Shown: positions 1 through 11,558 of the stretch, piece by piece
How the letters are laid out: each line of letters opens with the position of its first letter
How positions within the stretch are numbered: the stretch's first letter is position 1
Origin: Lithospermum erythrorhizon
Lineage: Eukaryota; Streptophyta; Magnoliopsida; Boraginales; Boraginaceae
Assembly: GCA_019722365.1 (NCBI GenBank)
Contig: JADFUC010000776.1
Coordinates: 868,001-932,000, forward strand
DNA: 64,000 nt
Direction of reading: 5' to 3'
Made by a program: the position numbers and the translations under genes
The notes under the pieces: model-generated
Told to the model about the DNA's origin: nothing
Seen by the model: only the letters and a program-made list of their open reading frames with translations
The model's database searches: none

Positions 1-2636
1 CGTGATTCCTTTAAGATTGTGTATACAATTACATAACCAACATAAGCACTTTCTCGTAGAGGTACAGACATTAACCCGAGGCATACTTCGGGATGAAAAG
101 CTAGCCAAATCAGTATAACATCAATACATCATAATTCAGTTCGTCATTATAGGATTCCTAGAGTATTGTAAAATATGTTTTGTAACAATATCTGCTCTTA
201 ACACCAAGGGATAAACCGTTTTACTGCAAGCAGCACATTTGTCTTGAGTCCCTGAAAACATTCTGGAAGCTTTGCTAGGCGACCTTGTCTAGATTGAAAC
301 AGAGATTACAAAAGTTAAGAGGAAACAAACATCATACAAGAGACCACATAGCATGTATTCACTTCAGCCCTGGAGAAAATTACCAGTCCAGGAGTTAACT
401 TCTCCGCTGACTTTTATTGTGAAACTGCTTAAATTCAAACTATAAAACCCAGTAGAAAAAAATGGAAAGAGTTAAAATATTGGTTAATAGCAGCACCAAT
501 TTACAAGATGTTTACAGTCAATAAAGCCCATGTTTGAAAGCCAATTCCAGGTTGATCGCTTTATCTTTAAAATGTTCAGGTCGAAATCCAAGATTCGAAT
601 CTGCGTGACTTTTTCGATAAGGGCATTTTACGTCTTTTCGGCAATCGAGGCAGTGATCGAATGGGACGGTTTGAAACATAGGTAATCTACTGGAAATATT
701 GGGTAAACATAGGAATCGATTAGTAATATTAGGTAAATATAACGGAGGTAATTTAGTCAGTTCAATATTTAAATGTTATTAAAGATCCAATCTTATATAT
801 AACGTTTGTGCTATTTTCTCCCCTTAATTACAAAGATGCGCCCCCAATTTCTTCCGCCATTAGTAATCTTAATCACCGTCTTCATCTTCCCCGATTCAAG
901 CCACAATACCATTTAAGCGTTGGCTCCACTTTGGTCGAAAGTCAAGCGAAGCGTGATTGGGTTTTAAGTATTTGTGAAATGGGAGAAATAAAATAAGTAT
1001 AAAGAATTTATTGAGAACAATTTGGTTATGCATTGATATGAAATATTATGTCATAAATTGAAATCAGTATGAAATTGAGGGGAGAAATGGGTGTCGAATG
1101 TTCTGTAGAAGTGTTTTGGGTAATAAGAATGTTTAAATATGAAATTAACTGAGTAAACATATTTGCATATATTTGCTTAATATTCTGGAGTTAATCATTT
1201 ATGTTTCACACAATGTTTCATTCGATCGCGCATGTTTGGCTTAAATGCAATCAATCGCATGCTTTTTAAAAGTTACAGTCGATCACCCGTTTGATTAAGT
1301 GAAAGAGCCGAAAGTGTCGCACTAAAGTCACGTATTTCTCGTGGCGGAATGGAGTGATCATTGGAGCTTGTTTAAAAATAGGTGATTGATTGGGACGGTT
1401 TAAACATGGGTGTCATTGGAAAGCATTTGCATGGGTGATTGTCTCCATTAACCAAAAAATATTTGTTAAAGATATACACAAATATTTTATTTTTAAGGAG
1501 ACAATTCTTGATTTAGAGTCTTTATTAAACTAAAAAAAGTGAATATATTTTGGACAAAGATGAATATCTTTAGGTGGTCGATGATTAAAGGTAATAATGA
1601 TTGATGTATAGAATGAGACACACAAAGCTTTGTTGGAAAAAGAATTTTGCTTAAATTTTGACCAGTAAGAAAACTAATCATGTCATTACATGTGTAAAAG
1701 AATCTACCATTCTGATCATTTAAGATACTTCATAATTTATAATAAAAAAATAGTCCTATAGTTTTTATAAAGAAAGTGAGCTTATTTGTGTATAAATTAA
1801 TCCATGGTTGTATATAAAAGTGGTTTGTAAACTTCTTCAATATTGTTATTTATTGTAAAATATCAATTAAAAATGTATTGTAACAAATTAAGGGGTAATG
1901 ACTTAGTATTTGATGGTTCGGTATAATAAGGTTTTCCAAAAACTAGTGATAATCGTGATTTTCATATTGTGTATAATGTATATTTGGTGCTATTTTGTAG
2001 AAATATGTAATCCAAAGAAAATAGCACATTAGCACTTGGGAATATGATAATAGAATCTGACTATCCTATTTCAAACTTCAAATAGTGAGCTTATGACATT
2101 TGCCACAACAGAATCTTACTATCCTATTACAAAATACAAATAATCCTACTCCAATAGAGCATGTAGATTTCAACGGTTCACACGTTCTTCCTGTGCAGTA
2201 AAAACCGAAGAAAAGACTTATAATTAAGCCGTTTGAAATAAATGTCATTCTACTTAAAATTTTTATTTGAAATAAGTAATTATTTAACTTTTTGTCTGAC
2301 TTTATGCGTTGAAATTTATAAAATTCTTATCATCGTCTTTATTTTATTTTAAATTTAGTTAATAATCTTTAAATAGCATTGAAAATTGTGAAACTTATTC
2401 TTATTTTATTGATTTCATACTTCTTTAATAAATATTTTTTGAGCACTGTTAAATAATCGCTTATTTTTACAACGGAGGAAATATTAGTTATTACATATTT
2501 CAATATACTGTGGATATATATGAACCTTTGCAAGAAAACAGCGCTCACCAAAACAACAAAGATACAGACAACTATTCACAAGCTACCTAAGCATAATCCA
2601 TGACAAGACATTGTGAATGACACCATATTTACAGAT
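1..2636. other. Intergenic left flank and COI1 3' side
   Basis: I find no supported gene here; open frames are short and have no recognisable content. The stretch nearest 2636 should carry the 3' untranslated region of COI1, which is transcribed leftward. A phrase built on GGGACGGTTT followed by AAACAT occurs twice (about 658-680 and 1388-1409) in similar surroundings, which suggests two relics of one unidentified repeat. The rest is AT-rich with no visible structure. Confidence 0.5.
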
Positions 2637-5600
2637 CTACGGGTGCAGAGATATCACAGAACTCGGAAAATCTGTTCTTGGCCCAGCAAGCGAATAATAG
2701 GCAAGAATGTGAGCAGGGTGCTCATTTGGCTCATCAGCAATCAGTCGTCTAGCAGGAATCAACTCGATATTCCAGAATGGGCGTGCCATGGCTAAGATTT
2801 CCTGAGTAGAATTATATGGAGATGCTCTATAGCCTTGAACCCATAGATACCTCAGAGAAGATAACCTCAATGCACTTTGAGCCAGTGCTCTGTCACTAAA
2901 AAAACAGCCTCTTATTTCCAGCTTTTGGAGACTGGGGCATCCTTTAGAAAACTCCAGAATTCCTTTATCAGATTCCCCAACATAACCCAGAAGCATCCAT
3001 CTAATGTTCGCGCTGTACTTCCCAACATAACTGAGACCCACATCACTAAGCCCCCCTGGCCGGAGGTATAGAGCAAATCGTCGAAGCCTGCTGCAACCTC
3101 TTAATAGAGACCGAACTCCATTGTCAAGTGGTAGATCTGTTATTCTTTCTTCACGATCAAGTAAAACCAAGCGAAAATCACACAGGTTTTTCATGTGATT
3201 GCCAATACATTCCAAAGAGGCATTAGTTATGTCAGACACATATACTGCTATGTATTCCAACTGGGTGCACCCTTGTGCCAATGCAGTTAACCCTCTTTGT
3301 GAAACTATACCTTCGACATCCTCCATTTCTTGTTCATCAGCCCCACGCTCAATCCTCAGTCTCTTCATTTTCTTGCAAAAACGAGCCAGGACTTCCAATC
3401 CTCTATCTCCGACAACATTTCTTGTCTGCAAAGATAGTTTTTGAATGAAACTGAAGATATATGACTAGGTTAACCACATACGTTGAATGAGAAGCTTTAA
3501 ATAATTTACCTCAAGAATTTCCAGATTAGGACATCTTTCCAATAATAGGCAATGGCCTTCCGTGTCAAGGAGCGCATACAGAAGATCCAATCTTGTAAGT
3601 CGAGAAGCAATAGGAAATACAATTGGCATCTCTATATTTCCCAAGTACGTAAAACCTAGACGACATAGCTTGGATGGAAATGTCAAAGGAGAGTATCTTT
3701 CCAATTGGAAGTTACTGACATTTTCACCTACCTGTTCTGGTTCACTAAAGGAACCACCAGCGAACTCTTCAAGGGAAACGGCAGCTTGAAAGAAGCCCTT
3801 AAGGTGGAGTAGATCACAATCATTTATTTTCATCAAGAGCAATGAAGGGCAATTTCTGGCTATCAATTCAAGATCTTCATATTTAACTTCTTTAAGATCT
3901 GTCATATAGAAGTTTAAATTCTCAAGCACCCTGTTATTTAAAGCCAATTCATGAAGCCATTCATCGTCTTTCTCTTCTATTATGCTCTCTTCCATGAACA
4001 AGCTTTTTAAATTCCTAAAAAACAGTTGAGAGGATATTAGTGCTTCAAATATTGTGAATAAATTACACAGTAAGTTTGCTTTACCAGGCGAGAGAGATAG
4101 TCATGTGAAGATTTTTCATATCAGTATTTTACTACAGAAGACTAACAGATATATCAATCCTTACATTTACTTAACTAAACTTATCAATCATATAGAAGCC
4201 GTGTAGGTATGGACTTGTATCAGAATTCGAGAGAGTTGAATACTAAGATTAGCACATGAGAAACATAAAGAACTAAAGCAAGAGAAATATCCATGTCCAA
4301 CATATAGGTTATCGATGGATGAAGAACTCCATTAAAACAACTAATAACCTAACATCTCCTGAAAAGTTGAGTACCGAAGTTAACAGCTAAAGGATTAGAA
4401 CGAAGCATCGAGGTCTCCTTTTTAACAATGGTACTCACACCTTTTTATCTTCCCTAAACACTTCTCAATTTTCTTTATAAAAAGACCTAACAACTAACAA
4501 GAAAGTTAACTTATACACCCTCTCAGTCTGGAATTCTGGATATAGAGCAAAAAATGTACTTAGGAATACTAATTGGTGTGGGTTTTGTTATGATAAGTAC
4601 TGGGTGGTCGAGATAAATTCAACGAATTCAAGGGAATACTAAAATGTTTCAAATAAAGTTTTAAGAAAATATTTTATAATTAGTATTATTTGAAAAAATA
4701 TTTAAAAGTTAACTCTAAATAAATGTTAAATGGACACTTATAATTATCTTACACGTCAATGAATTTTAATTTACTTAATTTCAAAATGATATACAACAAT
4801 ATTTATAAAATTTATCTCTTAATTTCGGAATTACATTCTATTAATCCATAAATGAAAATATTTCGAATGTTAACGTTTAAAAAATTTAATGTATGATTGT
4901 ACCAACTACCAACATTATCTTCATGATTTAACTCATTAGCTCCCTAAACTTCAAATATATGATTTTTCCTATACTATGCATCCAATCTCACAATTGTATA
5001 TCAACAATCAAACAAAAAATCAACAACGAGTATACTAGACGAGTATACTATATTTTCAATTAATACATCAAAATTTATTAATTATGACCATCGAAAAAGC
5101 AAACTCATCAGTACTAAACCCAAAACACTTATCCAAGTTGACCACCTTAATCACCCACCATCTAATCACCCCCAATACCCAAGATCAAAAATATATATAT
5201 TTTTATCTTACTTTACTATTAACATTATAATTACGATTCAAATCAATGTTGCCCGATTCAATTAATACATCAAAGTTTATTAAAATTGACCATTAAAAAA
5301 GCAAACTAGACGAGTAATTATACCTGCAAGAGCGAGTAATATACAATAATCCATCGGTACTAAACCCGGAACACTTATCCAAATTGACTACCTCAAGCAC
5401 CTTCCCTCTAACCACCCCCAAAACCTCCAAATCCCCATCTTTAACAATCATCCTTCGAAAATGCACCGCCTTGAGCATCCTAAATGCGCTGACAATCTCC
5501 TCCACCCACGGGGTCACATACCCGCCCCAATCCTCGGGGATCAAGTTAAACATCGCTGCACGTGGCTTCCCCTTGAGCTTAACTGACTCCAAGTGAGGGA

Positions 5601-5805
5601 ACCGCGACGAGAGGTGACGTGGGGTGGCTGTGTAGCACAAAGCCATGGTGACGTGGCGGCGAGTGATGCAGTCGATTGAGTAGAAGCGTTTGCAGACTAA
5701 GGAGATTGATTGGAGATCTAGAGGGTCGCTGATGTAGGGGATCACGCACTCCCATACGGTGTCGTAACAACCGTGTAACGACCGAGTTGAGCTTCGATTC
5801 TCCAT
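2637..5805 (-). CDS. COI1: COI1 F-box/LRR jasmonate co-receptor, 3 exons
   Basis: Substrate-recognition subunit of the SCF-COI1 ubiquitin ligase; with JAZ repressors it binds jasmonoyl-isoleucine in the nucleus and directs JAZ degradation. Exons are 5805-5324, 4014-3510 and 3425-2637, all with GT-AG borders; the joined frame gives 591 aa, against 592 in Arabidopsis. The F-box lies at about residues 13-55 (key run LVCKRFYSID) and leucine-rich repeats fill the rest, ending in HPAHILAYYSLAG. By alignment from memory, the ligand-contact residues are kept: R82, R353, Y391, R414, Y449 and R501 match Arabidopsis R85, R348, Y386, R409, Y444 and R496. Residue A389 matches A384, the alanine typical of vascular plants. 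The ATG at 5805 gives the expected N-terminus. A repeat array starts about 10 bases upstream, so the leader must lie in repeats or be very short. Intron 1 holds a decayed copy of the end of exon 1. The gene looks intact. Confidence 0.96.
5055..5432 (-). repeat. Internal duplication across COI1 exon 1/intron 1 border
   Basis: Two related copies lie side by side. Copy B (5256-5432) contains the last part of COI1 exon 1, its splice donor and the first bases of intron 1. Copy A (5055-5185) lies wholly inside intron 1. Both begin TTCAATTAATACATCAAA (with an A for the first T in copy B) and share the run ACACTTATCCAA. Read on the minus strand, copy A still encodes a decayed form of the exon: VVNLDKCFGFSTD against VVNLDKCSGFSTD in the real exon. 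Copy A lacks a segment of about 45-50 bases that includes the donor site. The simplest reading is a tandem duplication followed by loss of the second copy's splice donor. Confidence 0.85.
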
Positions 5806-6525
5806 ATTTTTTTATCAAAACTGGACAACCTTTTTGGGACAAAATGATTCAAAACTGGACAAACTTTTTGGGACAAAGTTAGTATTACTATTGTGAAGAG
5901 TTCAAAACTGGTCTTTATGGGACAAAGGGAGTATTACCGCTACCAATTCAAAACTGGACAATTTTTTTGGGATTCAAAACTGGACAATCTTTTCAGGACA
6001 AAACTGGACAATCTTTTTGGGACAAAACTGGACAATCTATTTGAGATAGATGTAATATTACCAAATCAAAACTAGACATCTATTTGGGATAGATGAGTAT
6101 TATTACCAAATCAAAACTGGGCAATTTTTTTGGGACAAGGGGAGTATTTATTACTCCTCTAGATAATTGAAAACTGGACAGGGACAAAGGCAGTATTTAT
6201 TACAACTCTGGAAAATTGAAAACAATCTTTTTGGGATAGATTGATTATTGCCAAATCAAAACTGGACAATCTTTTTGGTACAGATTTAGTATTACATGTT
6301 GAAAACTGGACAATCTATTTTGGAAAGATGGAGTATTACTATTACTACAACTATTATTAGTATAGGTAATAAGAATTTTTTGATGTCAAAACTAGACAAC
6401 AAACTGGACAAATATTTTGGGATGCAGGAGTATTGTTTTTATTATAATTATTTGAGGTAATTAATTTTTTATACAAAACTAGACAACTCAAAACGGACAA
6501 ATAAAAACTGGACAATTAATTTGAG
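5806..6525. repeat. Short-unit repeat array abutting COI1 start
   Basis: At least 15 copies of a unit built on AAAACTGGACAATC, usually followed by a T-run and GGGACA, fill about 700 bp. Some copies are spaced only 24-26 bp apart (units at about 5949, 5975, 5999 and 6023); others are separated by 40-60 bp containing GGGAGTATTA. The reverse complement reads CTCCCT...GTCCC...GATTGTCCAGTTTT, which resembles the ends of Stowaway-like MITEs, including the one at 44470-44722 in this window. The array probably arose by amplification or nested insertion of MITE ends. It covers the position expected for the COI1 promoter and leader. Confidence 0.8.
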
Positions 6526-8044
6526 ATAAAGAGAGTAATATTATTATTTGAGGAATTAATTTGTGCCATGGATCGAGGGATTGGAGATGAAGAGGAGGTG
6601 GAGTATAGTGACTAAGAGGAGTGAGATGGAAAAAGACAAAATGATTAGATATTCTGACGAAGAGGGAGAGATGGACGGTCAGGATTGAAGGACGCTGATC
6701 TAACGCCTGATAAATTTACTGGGTTTTATCTGGAGAGATGTGGCTGGGGAATTTTATGTTGGGTATTGGACCACTACGGTTGAGGCACTTGTCATCAAGC
6801 TGACAATTTTTTATTCCAATGTCAAAATAAAACAGATTTGTAAAATTGTTTTACGGAGTATTTATTTTTATTCAATGATTCTATTAAAAGTTATAAGCGT
6901 AGTTTTTAAGCTATTGTCTTATCCTTGGGACAATTGGGTTCTCCGTTCCCTTAATATGCTAGCTAACGGTATTATTCATTAAATGCGGAATCGATTATTA
7001 TAATATCATCAAAAGATTGACGATCATGCGACATTAGTTTTGTAATAATTTTTCATGGTTAAGTGACTTGAGAGGATTTATCACCATTTAGATATGAAGG
7101 CTATGAAATAATGGCCGAATTGGTAATTAAATAATTCTGCTGACTTATTACTGACTTGATGGCGTAAAAAGTGGTTAAATTAAAAAGTTGGAGTTGCTTA
7201 AACTTAATTTGAATTATCAAAATGTATTATCTTATAGTTTTAGCGAATTATTAATTTAGCCCAGCACTAATAAATTAGGAATTTGGCGAAAAATATTATC
7301 TTAGGAATTTTATTAAATAATTGAGTATTAATTTATCGAGTTTATACTTTAGTTGATAATTGCCAAAAAAATTATATATTAAAAATGAGCGAAAAAAGCA
7401 CGAATTATTAATTTAGTACTACATCCAGTCGGGACCGTGAAAACATTATCTTAGAAATTTATTAAATGATCGAGGTAGTATTAGTATAGAGTTTCGAGTT
7501 TTACTTTGTAGATACGCTCTTTGGAAAAAGTACCAAAAAGCGACGGAATCTGGACTCGTCCTTTTATCTTCTGAGAGCGAGGCATGGCCCCGAAAAGGAC
7601 GAGAAATGGTTGAATGGTGCTTTCTGAGTGCAGTTGGCAAAAAACGAAAAACGGCAAATTAAGCCGTATTTTGTCTTTTTGTATTCACTAGAAAAATTTC
7701 AAGCATGAATAAGTTTCATATCTCTTGTCTTTTCGTTATTTTTATATAGAAATAAACATAAATCGTATTTTGTCTTGTAATTAATGATTTTTCTTATAAA
7801 TAAAAGCGTAATTAAGTTTTTTTCTGGTTTATCTGACGAAATAGACGAAGCATGATTAATTAGAGCATTTATAGAAGTAACACACAATTGAAAGGCTAAT
7901 AGTAGTAAGGCAAGTATTATTATTTAAGACAAAAACGTGAATAGTCTTATTTTGTGTCTTATAGTAACATCAGCTTCGTTTAATTCGTTTTAAATAGGTA
8001 TAGGTTTGATAAAGATTAAATAAATCGCTATCAGCGTATTTAAA
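6526..8044. other. AT-rich intergenic spacer
   Basis: No gene is supported. Two members of a dispersed short repeat (core ATTATCTTAG, then TTTATTAAAT, then a GAGTATTAATTTAT-like tail) lie at about 7285-7345 and 7441-7500; three more copies lie near 10.3-10.5 kb. Open frames at 6740 and 7446 have no recognisable protein content. Confidence 0.5.
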
Positions 8045-9180
8045 GAGTTGATAATGAATTTGTAATGATACTTTGATCGTTTATTTTATAAGTATTTCAA
8101 CCAATCCACGTAGATTATTTAACGTAATTAGATTTGTTGAAAGAGTAATAAAATATTATATAACAAGAAACAAAGACGAAAAAGGACAAAATGCACATAT
8201 TTGTCCTTTTTATAATATATATTTAGGACAAAGAACGACAAATCTTAAATTTGGTTTAAATGCTATATGTTTGATAAAAACTTCTACTATTTTACGCTTG
8301 TTATTTGGCAATTAATAATCGATTTGACTACATTAAGCTGACCATAATATTTCAATAATGTTAGTTCTTTCCAATTTGTACGATTCATCTATTATGTCAT
8401 TATATGATCTGATGTCTAAGTAATGAGTTAAATATTATGTCTACGCATTTGTAAGTAAATGTATATCACATATTTAAAAGGAGTTGATAATGAATTTGTA
8501 ATGGCACTTTGATCATTTATTTTATAAGTGGCTAAATATTAATAATTATTTAACATGTCGTTGTTGAAGAGTAATAAATATTATAACGAAGCAAAGGCGA
8601 AAAAAGGACAAAATCATATATTTGTCCTTTTTTTTTGTTAATATATTAGAGACGAAACGACAGAAATGCTTAAATTTAGTTTTTTTAAATATATGTTTAC
8701 ACATGAAGCCTGCATTTACGCTGTTGCTTGATTAGTAATCGATTTGACTACGTTAAGAAGCTGATAAATAATATTTCATATGATGCTAGTTAACTTGAAT
8801 TTGTACCAATTCGTATTATGTCATTATATGATCCGATGTCTGAGAGTAATGAGTTCTAACCAATTATGTCACAAGCATTTTGTTGTAAATCACAATCCAC
8901 GTATTTAAAGAGTTGGTAATGAATTTGTAATGGTACTTTGACCATTTTTTTATAAGTATTTCGATAATCGTTAAATTGTTTAACATGGTGATTGTTGAAA
9001 GAGGAAGTAAATACTCCGTATTATATATAACAAGAAAAAAAGATAAATGCACAAATTTGTCCTTTTTTGTCGTATATTTAGGATGAAGAACGACAAAATG
9101 ATATTTTTTGGACGAGAAGTTATGAAATTTTTGGCGAAAAATGTAATTTTTAAATATCACATAAGACAAAGAACGACGAA
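8045..9180. repeat. Tandem repeat, ~430-bp unit, 2 full and 1 partial copies
   Basis: Copies begin with GAGTTGATAATGAATTTG at 8045 and 8481, and with GAGTTGGTAATGAATTTG at 8910, giving periods of 436 and 429 bp. The copies share the order of blocks: the start motif, then TTTATTTTATAAGT, then a palindrome (AAAAAGGACAAA ... TTTGTCCTTTTT), then ATCGATTTGACTAC, then TTATGTCATTATATGATC. The third copy runs to about 9180 before similarity fades. The copies have diverged by many substitutions and small indels, so the array is old. No protein-coding capacity is visible. Confidence 0.85.
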
Positions 9181-10540
9181 TTTGAAATTATTTTAATTTT
9201 TGGGTAGGAACTTATAGAAAGTTTTAGGCGGAAAAATGAAATTTTTAGACATCAAATGGAATGAAAGAACAAGTTTGATTTTTGGAATTTAAGAAATTTT
9301 TCCTCCTTTTTCTATATATAGAGAACTATTTCACTACTTCCTTTCTTCTTTCAAAATAAATTCTTCAAAGGTATTTTGTATCATTTTCATTTTGTATTTC
9401 AATTTCATTACTTGTTTGTTTTATGTTCGATTATCATCTAATACTAATTCGTTTTTTGTTGTATTTTGTTCAAATCTAGGTATTTACACCCTTGATATAA
9501 AAGTATCAATCTTGATATTTATATTATTTGTTTGTTTTATGTTTGATTATCATCTAATACTAATTTATTTTTTTGTTGATATTTTATTAAATCAGAGTAA
9601 CGAAACTATTTTTTTTTTGTTATATTTTTATTGAATCGAGGTTTTATTTACTTTGGGATGAACTTTCAACATAATTAAAGCGGTTGTGAAGCCAATTTGG
9701 CGAACGAACTTGGTACAATTTTCTTCATTCTCAGCGAAATAGAGATGAAAAAACGACAAATTGAACATAGTAGAAAAAGACAAACGACAGAATCTTTTTG
9801 AGTAGCATAAGGCCAGCTCCGACAAATTATTATTTGAAAGAAAAGAAAGACAAAATACGACGAGGTTGTTAGTATATGAGACGAAATAAGGCGATTTTTA
9901 ATTAATTGGCGTTGCTAATTACTTAATATATAGGACAAAATAAGACAATCTGAAAAGAGCAATAAAGACAAAAATGGCGAACAAAGACAAAATCGACAAA
10001 AGACAAAACGGCGACATATGCGTAAAGCAAAACGACAAAACTCGTCGTATATTAACTAACGACAAGAAGGGCGAAATGGGTGAGTCGTTTTTCTTTATTT
10101 TCTCTTGTAGTGATAATAATTGCAAAAAAAAACAAGTGAAGCGCGTGTCATTAAAATATTAGATTACAAAGTTTATTTAAATAATCAATTATTAATTTAT
10201 AAATTAAAAAAAAAGAAAAACAACAACAAAAACACGAATTATTAATTGCTTTTCTACTCCATGGTCGGAATGAAAAAATTATCTTAGAGAGTTTATTAAA
10301 TGTCAGTATTAATTTATAGAGTTAAAAAAAAAAACAATTTAAGCGGCTCTGTCTGTAGTAAGATAGAAAAATATTATCTTAGAGATTTTATTAAACTAAT
10401 GGAGTATTAATTTATCGAAGTTTGAGTTTCTTACTATAAAAGATAATAATTGCAAAAAAAACCCAAGTAAAATAAAGATTGTTTGATATTAAGATTAGAG
10501 TTTATTAAATAATCGAATATTAATTATCGAGTTAAAAAAA
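9181..10540. repeat. AT-rich repeat-laden spacer
   Basis: Two kinds of repeat are visible. A block containing GATTATCATCTAATACTAAT occurs at about 9411-9465 and, slightly changed, again near 9530-9580. The dispersed repeat with core ATTATCTTAGAGATTTTATT recurs at about 10270-10322, 10371-10425 and (weaker) 10490-10533. Phrases such as ACGACAAAA and GACAAAATAAG are strongly over-represented between 9740 and 10050. No gene is supported. Confidence 0.6.
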
Positions 10541-10654
10541 AGGAAAAAAAACAACCATGCGGCTGGCTAAGCGTATGACTATGCGTGCACCCCACCCCAC
10601 AAGGCTCTATATATACTACTCTTAGATTAATGTATGATATAAACTGGCTTCATA

Positions 10655-10772
10655 ATAACTTGAGCTTACATCTACCCAATAGTTGCTCCTTGACCTCGTA
10701 TGAGAAGTGTAGGTTCGATTCATGAAGGGTCTTATAAAACATTAACTACTCTGAAAAAAAAAAACTAAACCA
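10655..10772 (+). mobile_element. SINE-like fragment (tRNA-type B box, A-rich tail)
   Basis: The sequence has a Pol III B-box-like motif (AGGTTCGATTC at about 10711) preceded by CCTCGTATGAGAAGTG and followed after about 45 bases by an A-run that could be a retroposed tail. The A box is not clear, and the cloverleaf arms needed for a real tRNA are absent. A SINE relic is the best reading, but the evidence is thin. Confidence 0.3.
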
Positions 10773-11438
10773 TAATAAATAACTATGTTTTTTATCTTTA
10801 AGTTTGTCATGCTATCTTTGTATTAAGCGAATGATGTACCAAATCACGTCATGTGATACACATAGATAAAGTTGATATTCCTAAGTTAGGGTTGAAATCT
10901 CATAAGTTGGGTGGAAAGTAAAGACCTACAAAGTTGGATCAAAATCATTTGGAAATGAACTTGAAGACCTCAAACTTGTTTAAACATATTTGTATTTCTT
11001 TATTTTGGCTAATTTGCCATTGCTCCTACCATTTATGAATTTATTTCCATCGATCCTTATGGTTTTAGTTCTTTATACGCGCATCCTTATGCTTTTCTTG
11101 TTGTCATTGCCTCCCACAAGCTTACATTAACCGAATGCTCCTCATGCGATTTTCGACATTAAAAAATATAATTTTCACTTTAGCTTTGATAAGCCTCGCG
11201 TATCTTTGAGTGAATTTCGCATAGATTAAGTGGAGGGCAAATTAGTAAATGTACCTTTTGGAGGGAAACTTTGCCGATTAAAGTGGTCTGAATAAGAAGT
11301 TGTCTTCCCCAAATTGAAAGAAATCCTAAATTGAACAATTCATAATTCGAAATATATAAACTCGAAATGTATGATTAAATCTTAAATGGGACCGCGAGGA
11401 GTCGAATCCCAGTGTTAATTAATAGGAAATACACAGCT
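10773..11438. other. Intergenic spacer, no gene seen
   Basis: The stretch is AT-rich with no coding signal on either strand. A second B-box-like run (GAGTCGAATCCCAG near 11399) has no tRNA fold around it. Confidence 0.45.
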
Positions 11439-11558
11439 ATGGAGTGGGTAAGTTTCACAGAGAAGAATCCAGGAAGAAGGTTTGTCAGGTGCGCGGATCA
11501 TGTTTGTTCAACATCGAGGGGTCACAGGAATGCATTTAGGCGACCCGGTTTGCCATAG
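11439..11558 (+). CDS. Small ORF with GRF-type zinc-finger motif (39 aa)
   Basis: An ATG-to-TAG frame encodes 39 residues including EKNPGRRFVRC, the hallmark of the GRF zinc finger, a nucleic-acid-binding module found in plant proteins and often linked to transposase-derived genes. A second cysteine follows five residues after the first (RCADHVC), but the downstream aromatic/tryptophan part of the motif is not clear and no coiled-coil tail follows. It is probably a fragment or the first exon of a degraded gene rather than a working protein. No partner exon was found downstream. Confidence 0.5.
   Translation: MEWVSFTEKNPGRRFVRCADHVCSTSRGHRNAFRRPGLP

Noticed and set aside
5893..6075. Open frame with repeated KLDNLF residues
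   Set aside because: It is a translation of the 24-26 bp repeat array beside COI1, not a gene.
8045..9180. Regularly spaced repeats as a CRISPR array
   Set aside because: The unit is about 430 bp, only three copies exist, and this is plant nuclear DNA.
10690..10740. tRNA gene (B-box-like GGTTCGATTC)
   Set aside because: No acceptor stem or anticodon arm can be folded around it; a SINE relic fits better.
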